A stretch of 64,000 nt of DNA from Sphingobacterium sp. B16(2022) (lineage in GTDB: Bacteria > Bacteroidota > Bacteroidia > Sphingobacteriales > Sphingobacteriaceae), in NCBI RefSeq assembly GCF_012030425.1, contig NZ_JAAUVN010000001.1:1426001-1490000 (forward strand). The letters run 5' to 3'. Position numbers and translations under genes: made by a program. Of the stretch, positions 63,914 to 64,000 are shown in pieces. Within the stretch, counting starts at the first letter, position 1. Each line of letters opens with the position of its first letter. The notes beneath the pieces are model-generated. The model was given only the letters and a program-made list of their open reading frames with translations. It was not told the origin of the DNA and did not search any database.

Positions 63914-64000
63914 ATGATTCAGATTGGTAAAGAAAGCATATTAGAGGATGGATTTGATCATTTAGAAGCATCCCATAAAGGAAAATTTAGCAATTTTTCG
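63914..64000 (+). CDS. Start of an unidentified gene, cut by the window edge
   Basis: From the ATG at 63914 the frame is open for 29 codons to the edge (MIQIGKESILEDGFDHLEAS begins it). Too short to assign. Confidence 0.3.
   Translation, partial: MIQIGKESILEDGFDHLEASHKGKFSNFS

Noticed and set aside
1..64000. CRISPR arrays, tRNA/rRNA genes, complete insertion sequences, prophage
   Set aside because: No repeat-spacer series, RNA gene folds, transposase or phage structural genes were recognised by eye.

Overview
The window is chromosomal DNA of a Bacteroidota bacterium, most likely a Sphingobacteriaceae member close to Sphingobacterium. Reasons: a SusC/SusD pair with a DUF3823-like lipoprotein, Bacteroidota-type -7 elements (TAnnTTTG) upstream of several genes, few Shine-Dalgarno sequences, many short lipoproteins, a HYC_CC_PP-like protein, and AT-rich spacers with perfect hairpin terminators. 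No rRNA, tRNA, CRISPR array, complete insertion sequence or phage genes were seen.

Layout. 1-10 kb is ordinary mixed content: the start of an arginine-decarboxylase-like gene, an MFS pump, small membrane proteins, a TauE/DUF1634 pair, an unlisted 38-residue ORF with its own terminator, and an HxlR regulator divergent from a YceI lipoprotein with a palindrome between them. 10.3-24.9 kb is a large catabolic locus: an AraC regulator divergent from an apparent operon coding for a lipoprotein (ThuA + PVC-type dehydrogenase propeller + HEAT + LamG-like + cupredoxin), ThuA, Gfo/Idh/MocA, a TIM-barrel epimerase, an MFS carrier, SusC, SusD and DUF3823. It has no glycoside hydrolase and looks like uptake and redox processing of a sugar derivative. 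24.9-34.3 kb holds an ABC exporter pair, a nitrilase-type amidase, a GapN-like dehydrogenase and two minus-strand operons (TraB/DUF1801 and pirin/OsmC). 34.6-43.4 kb has an ABC-F ATPase, then a HYC_CC_PP/TolC/RND/adaptor/Cys-rich lipoprotein operon that looks like heavy-metal efflux.

44-55 kb is an accessory stretch of orphan genes: a protein ending in an EF-Tu domain III, DUF4272, a zinc-finger/DUF1963-like protein, a TetR-ubiE pair with a perfect 38-bp operator, overlapping small membrane ORFs, a NADAR protein, a frameshifted GNAT remnant, and a DUF6896-like gene broken by an in-frame stop. Inside it, folE and a ZIP transporter with a DUF4625-like lipoprotein are divergent and carry matching AT palindromes in both leaders. 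56-64 kb returns to ordinary genes (CPA1 antiporter, NAD(P)-binding protein, class I aldolase, secreted hypotheticals, a RidA-like protein).

The most unusual items are the cupredoxin-terminated dehydrogenase lipoprotein next to two enzymes lacking canonical active-site residues, the EF-Tu domain III fusion, the twin-palindrome folE/ZIP intergene, the TetR operator, and a 21-bp-spaced direct repeat upstream of a YD-repeat-like secreted protein. Functions are inferred from recognised family features only; no database search was run.
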